This document shows, piece after piece, positions 5,295-7,074 of a DNA stretch of 7,074 nt (the first letter of the stretch is position 1; every line of letters starts with the position of its first letter). The stretch is taken from assembly GCA_025923975.1 (NCBI GenBank), contig JAICEV010000181.1, positions 1 to 7,074 of the forward strand. Reading direction: 5' to 3'. Both the position numbers and the translations under genes were made by a program. The stretch is from Propionibacteriaceae bacterium (GTDB taxonomy: Bacteria > Actinomycetota > Actinomycetes > Propionibacteriales > Propionibacteriaceae). Below the pieces are notes generated by a model. That model saw nothing but the letters and a program-made list of their open reading frames with translations. It was not told the origin of the DNA and did no database searches.

Positions 5295-6272
5295 CTAGCA
5301 GAGGCCGAGCGCCCGGCCCCGGCGTACGGCGTCGGCCCGGCGGCTGACCGAAAGCTTTTGAAACAGTGATCGCATGTGCGTCTTGACGGTGTTCAGTGAC
5401 AAAACGAGATCAGCGGCGATCTCCTCATTGGAACAAAGCTGCGCCAGCAGCCTCAACACATCAGTCTCGCGGCTGGTCAAGGGGACGACGTACATACCGT
5501 CGTACGCAGTGACAGCACCTCGCCAGTGATCGAGAGGGGCAGTGTCGGGCTCTGGCATCGACGAAAAGAAGGTCGCAGGTCGACCCGATTCACTGTCGGT
5601 ATGCCAACGCGCCGCCTTGCGATCGGCGCATTCAACGGCCCACGGCGTGCTACGCGATAGCTGAGCGAGTGCGGTCGCTGCCAGGCTTACGCCGGCGGCC
5701 CATCCCGCGGTGTGTTCGAGAACCGCTCGGATCGTCGCCTCACTCGCCGTAACGCCATGTTGATCAAGAACGAGCCTTATCTCGTCTTGATCCATTGCAA
5801 GATCATCAAAGTTGATCGTCGTCAGGTGTGCCGGCCCCACTTGACGATGGAGGGGAACGACAGGTGGCGCAGAACAGATCAAGACGATGCTCAACTGGCG
5901 ATCGGCCCGAGAGAAAAGCACCTCAAGATCTTGTACCAGGGAGGCCGAGGGCTCGGCAGGAAAATCGTCACATACCACGACCACCTCGCCCAGCTTGTCA
6001 AGCTCAGCCGAGATCTGATCAAGCGGCAAGCCGTCCGTTGATCCCTTACGCAGCCTCACCCAGATCACTCCCACTGACGGGTGGAGATTCCGTGCCCACG
6101 AAGCAACTCCTATGGTCTTGCCCGCACCCGCTGGCGCGCTGATCACGGTCAGCGGCCCGGTCGTACCGGCGTCGAGGCGATTGCCAAGCCGGGTACGCGG
6201 TACGGCCCATAACGGCACGTGAGGAACGCTTGTCCGAGAGGGAAGGATGCTGGTGTCAATAAGTATGGACAT
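5295..6272 (-). CDS. Compact LAL-type LuxR regulator: ATPase and HTH without the TPR region
   Basis: Predicted ATP-binding transcription regulator related to MalT/LAL proteins. From ATG 6272 it has 325 residues. The family's N-terminal signature lies near 9-36 (ILPSRTSVPHVPLWAVPRTR, then LGNRLDAG). Walker A is APAGAGKT (46-53), a Walker B-like VVVVCDD is at 97-103, and HTAGWAAGVSLAATAL (187-202) matches the conserved GWAAG region. Only about 60 low-complexity residues follow before the LuxR HTH (about 263-321, LTSRETDVLRLLAQ ... IAADLVLSLNTVKTHMRSLF). LAL proteins are usually near 900 residues with a long TPR-like sensor, which is missing here. ATG 6272 has AAGGGG about 14 nt upstream with a small palindrome between; GTG 6353 (352 aa) is the alternative start but lacks a clear ribosome site and adds a nondescript leader. 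It lies downstream of a second LAL gene and is probably co-transcribed with it. Confidence 0.85.
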   Translation of the reverse strand: MSILIDTSILPSRTSVPHVPLWAVPRTRLGNRLDAGTTGPLTVISAPAGAGKTIGVASWARNLHPSVGVIWVRLRKGSTDGLPLDQISAELDKLGEVVVVCDDFPAEPSASLVQDLEVLFSRADRQLSIVLICSAPPVVPLHRQVGPAHLTTINFDDLAMDQDEIRLVLDQHGVTASEATIRAVLEHTAGWAAGVSLAATALAQLSRSTPWAVECADRKAARWHTDSESGRPATFFSSMPEPDTAPLDHWRGAVTAYDGMYVVPLTSRETDVLRLLAQLCSNEEIAADLVLSLNTVKTHMRSLFQKLSVSRRADAVRRGRALGLC

Positions 6273-6288
6273 CTGGATGCTGGCATCC
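6245..6288. repeat. Repeated GGATGCTGG with 14-nt palindrome at the regulator's start
   Basis: GGATGCTGG occurs at 6245-6253 and 6275-6283, 30 bp apart. The second copy is part of the perfect palindrome GGATGCTGGCATCC (6275-6288). On the minus strand this palindrome sits between the purine stretch AAGGGG and ATG 6272, so its RNA could fold into a 5-bp hairpin that shortens the ribosome-site spacing, or it could be a protein-binding dyad. If GTG 6353 is the start, the whole element is coding. Confidence 0.35.
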
Positions 6289-6366
6289 CCTTCGCCTGGT
6301 AGGAGCGGTTGCTTGCCACTATTCGGCCCGAACGCAGGCCGACTTGTCCTCACCCGTTGGACGATC

Positions 6367-6378
6367 TCACCCGGGTGA
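6367..6378. repeat. Perfect 12-bp palindrome TCACCCGGGTGA between the two LAL genes
   Basis: The sequence is fully self-complementary and lies in the short gap after the stop of the upstream regulator (6388) and before the compact one. A further TCACCC is at 6350-6355, 17 bp away. Its half-site is the one arranged symmetrically upstream of the SHOCT gene (4747-4782). It could be an operator for an internal promoter or part of a processing hairpin. Not followed by a T-run on the minus strand, so it is not a standard terminator. Confidence 0.4.
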
Positions 6379-6387
6379 TTTCAGACG

Positions 6388-7074
6388 TTAGATCAGCAGG
6401 CGCTCGCGGCCGATTTTCACCGCTTCGGATCGGGAACGGGCCCCCAGCTTGCGATAGAGCGCGCTGGTGTGCGTCTTGACCGTGTTGGGGGAGACATAAA
6501 GCTCGGAGGCAATCTGACTCAGACTTTGTGGCCCGTTCAGTCGCCGCAGAATGTCGATCTCGCGTGCGGTGAGATGCTCATTGTTAGAGGACGGGCGCCG
6601 GCTTTCGCGCAGGCTCTTCTGAGTCGCTTCCAGCCGGGTGATCATGTGGGTCATGCCCTGCTGGTACTGCCTGATCATGGGGGAAACCTCGTCCAAGAGC
6701 CGCCGGGCTAACGACAGATCATTTGCCATGATTGCCACCCGTCCCATAACGAGTAGGTGGTGAATTGTCGGCCATGGGCTGAGCCCAGGAACCTTCCTAC
6801 GCAGATTCAGCCCGTGATCCAACGTCGCCATAGCTTGCTCCAGGTCCCCGGAGGCGGCTTGGCTTTGCCCGAGCGCGGTAAATGCAAAGGAGACGGAGGG
6901 AAGTGCATGCAGGCTTCGAGCCTCGACGACCTCCATAGCATCTGCTGCCGACTTGTGACTGTGGTCGTGATGCCCCAACTCAGCTTGTGTCAACGACAGG
7001 ATCGCGAGCGCCAGGATGCGCACGACGGCAGGCGCAGCTTCGCTGTACGCAGCTTTGGGAAGAACCCCGGCCGC
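6388..7074 (-). CDS. LAL/MalT-type LuxR regulator, C-terminal part; truncated by the right edge
   Basis: The reading frame stays open to the last base of the window: 17 codons precede the GTG at 7023, so 228 residues are visible and the true start lies beyond 7074. Residues about 1-165 are helical and resemble the TPR-like sensor region of LAL regulators (for example FAFTALGQSQAASGDLEQAM followed by ATLDHGLNLR, and ARRLLDEVSP). A LuxR/GerE DNA-binding HTH fills about 167-228, with LTAREIDILRRL, LSQIASELYVSPNTVKTHTS and ALYRKLGARSRSEAVKIGRE. It follows the usual LAL order of sensor repeats then C-terminal HTH; the ATPase domain would be off-window. The two regulators are about 40% alike by eye in the HTH, both with NTVKTH in the recognition helix. 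The stop TAA (6390-6388) is followed by the compact regulator in the same direction. Confidence 0.85.
   Translation of the reverse strand, partial: AAGVLPKAAYSEAAPAVVRILALAILSLTQAELGHHDHSHKSAADAMEVVEARSLHALPSVSFAFTALGQSQAASGDLEQAMATLDHGLNLRRKVPGLSPWPTIHHLLVMGRVAIMANDLSLARRLLDEVSPMIRQYQQGMTHMITRLEATQKSLRESRRPSSNNEHLTAREIDILRRLNGPQSLSQIASELYVSPNTVKTHTSALYRKLGARSRSEAVKIGRERLLI

Noticed and set aside
5712..6142. Plus-strand frames of 104-109 codons over the compact regulator gene
   Set aside because: They are shadows of the LAL gene, which has Walker A and HTH motifs in the minus frame.
6388..7023. Treating the right-hand regulator as a complete 211-residue protein starting at GTG 7023
   Set aside because: The frame stays open to the window edge, and the sequence before the GTG continues the TPR-like helical pattern, so the gene is truncated by the window.
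1..7074. CRISPR array, tRNA, rRNA, insertion sequence or toxin-antitoxin module
   Set aside because: No regularly spaced repeats, no tRNA-like cloverleaf, no transposase motif and no small paired ORFs with typical features were seen on either strand.

Overview
The window looks like a stretch of chromosome from a GC-rich actinobacterium. This is inferred from the strong G/C bias at third codon positions, the short PLDc_N-SHOCT membrane protein, and the tandem LAL-type (MalT-like) LuxR regulators, all common in that phylum. No rRNA, tRNA, CRISPR array, insertion sequence or phage gene was seen.

Left edge (1-213): a possible 15-codon tail of a plus-strand gene, then a non-coding stretch with a long imperfect inverted repeat (63-84 / 135-155) followed by a T-run. 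It lies between that gene and the end of the minus-strand operon.

Minus-strand operon (4563 down to 214): four genes with no gaps between them. In transcription order they are a GT4-like glycosyltransferase with a degenerate E-x7-E motif, a putative (alpha/alpha)6-barrel sugar-active protein, a canonical GT4 glycosyltransferase, and a GH130 mannoside phosphorylase/hydrolase. They meet as ATGA overlap, TGA|ATG abutment and about 20-bp overlap, so they are probably co-transcribed and translationally coupled. Together they look like a self-contained module that builds a short, perhaps mannose-containing, oligosaccharide or glycoconjugate and trims or recycles it. The product cannot be read from the sequence.

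Divergent control region (4570-4879): about 310 bp without a convincing gene. It separates the glycan operon from a plus-strand gene for a 125-residue two-helix membrane protein with a SHOCT tail. It holds three short hyphenated palindromes and a 30-bp-spaced GGGTGA repeat.

Right side (5295-7074, minus strand): two LAL-family regulators in tandem. The upstream one enters from beyond the right edge; only its TPR-like C-terminal region and LuxR HTH are visible. The downstream one is compact: Walker-type ATPase and LuxR HTH, but none of the roughly 500-residue TPR region usual in this family. It converges on the SHOCT gene. A perfect 12-bp palindrome lies in the gap between the two regulators and is built from the same half-site seen upstream of the SHOCT gene.

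The most notable items are the compact glycan cassette with its unusual GT4-like member, the TPR-less LAL regulator beside a conventional one, and the palindromes that may link the right-hand genes. The individual families are known. The sequence alone does not prove a new system.
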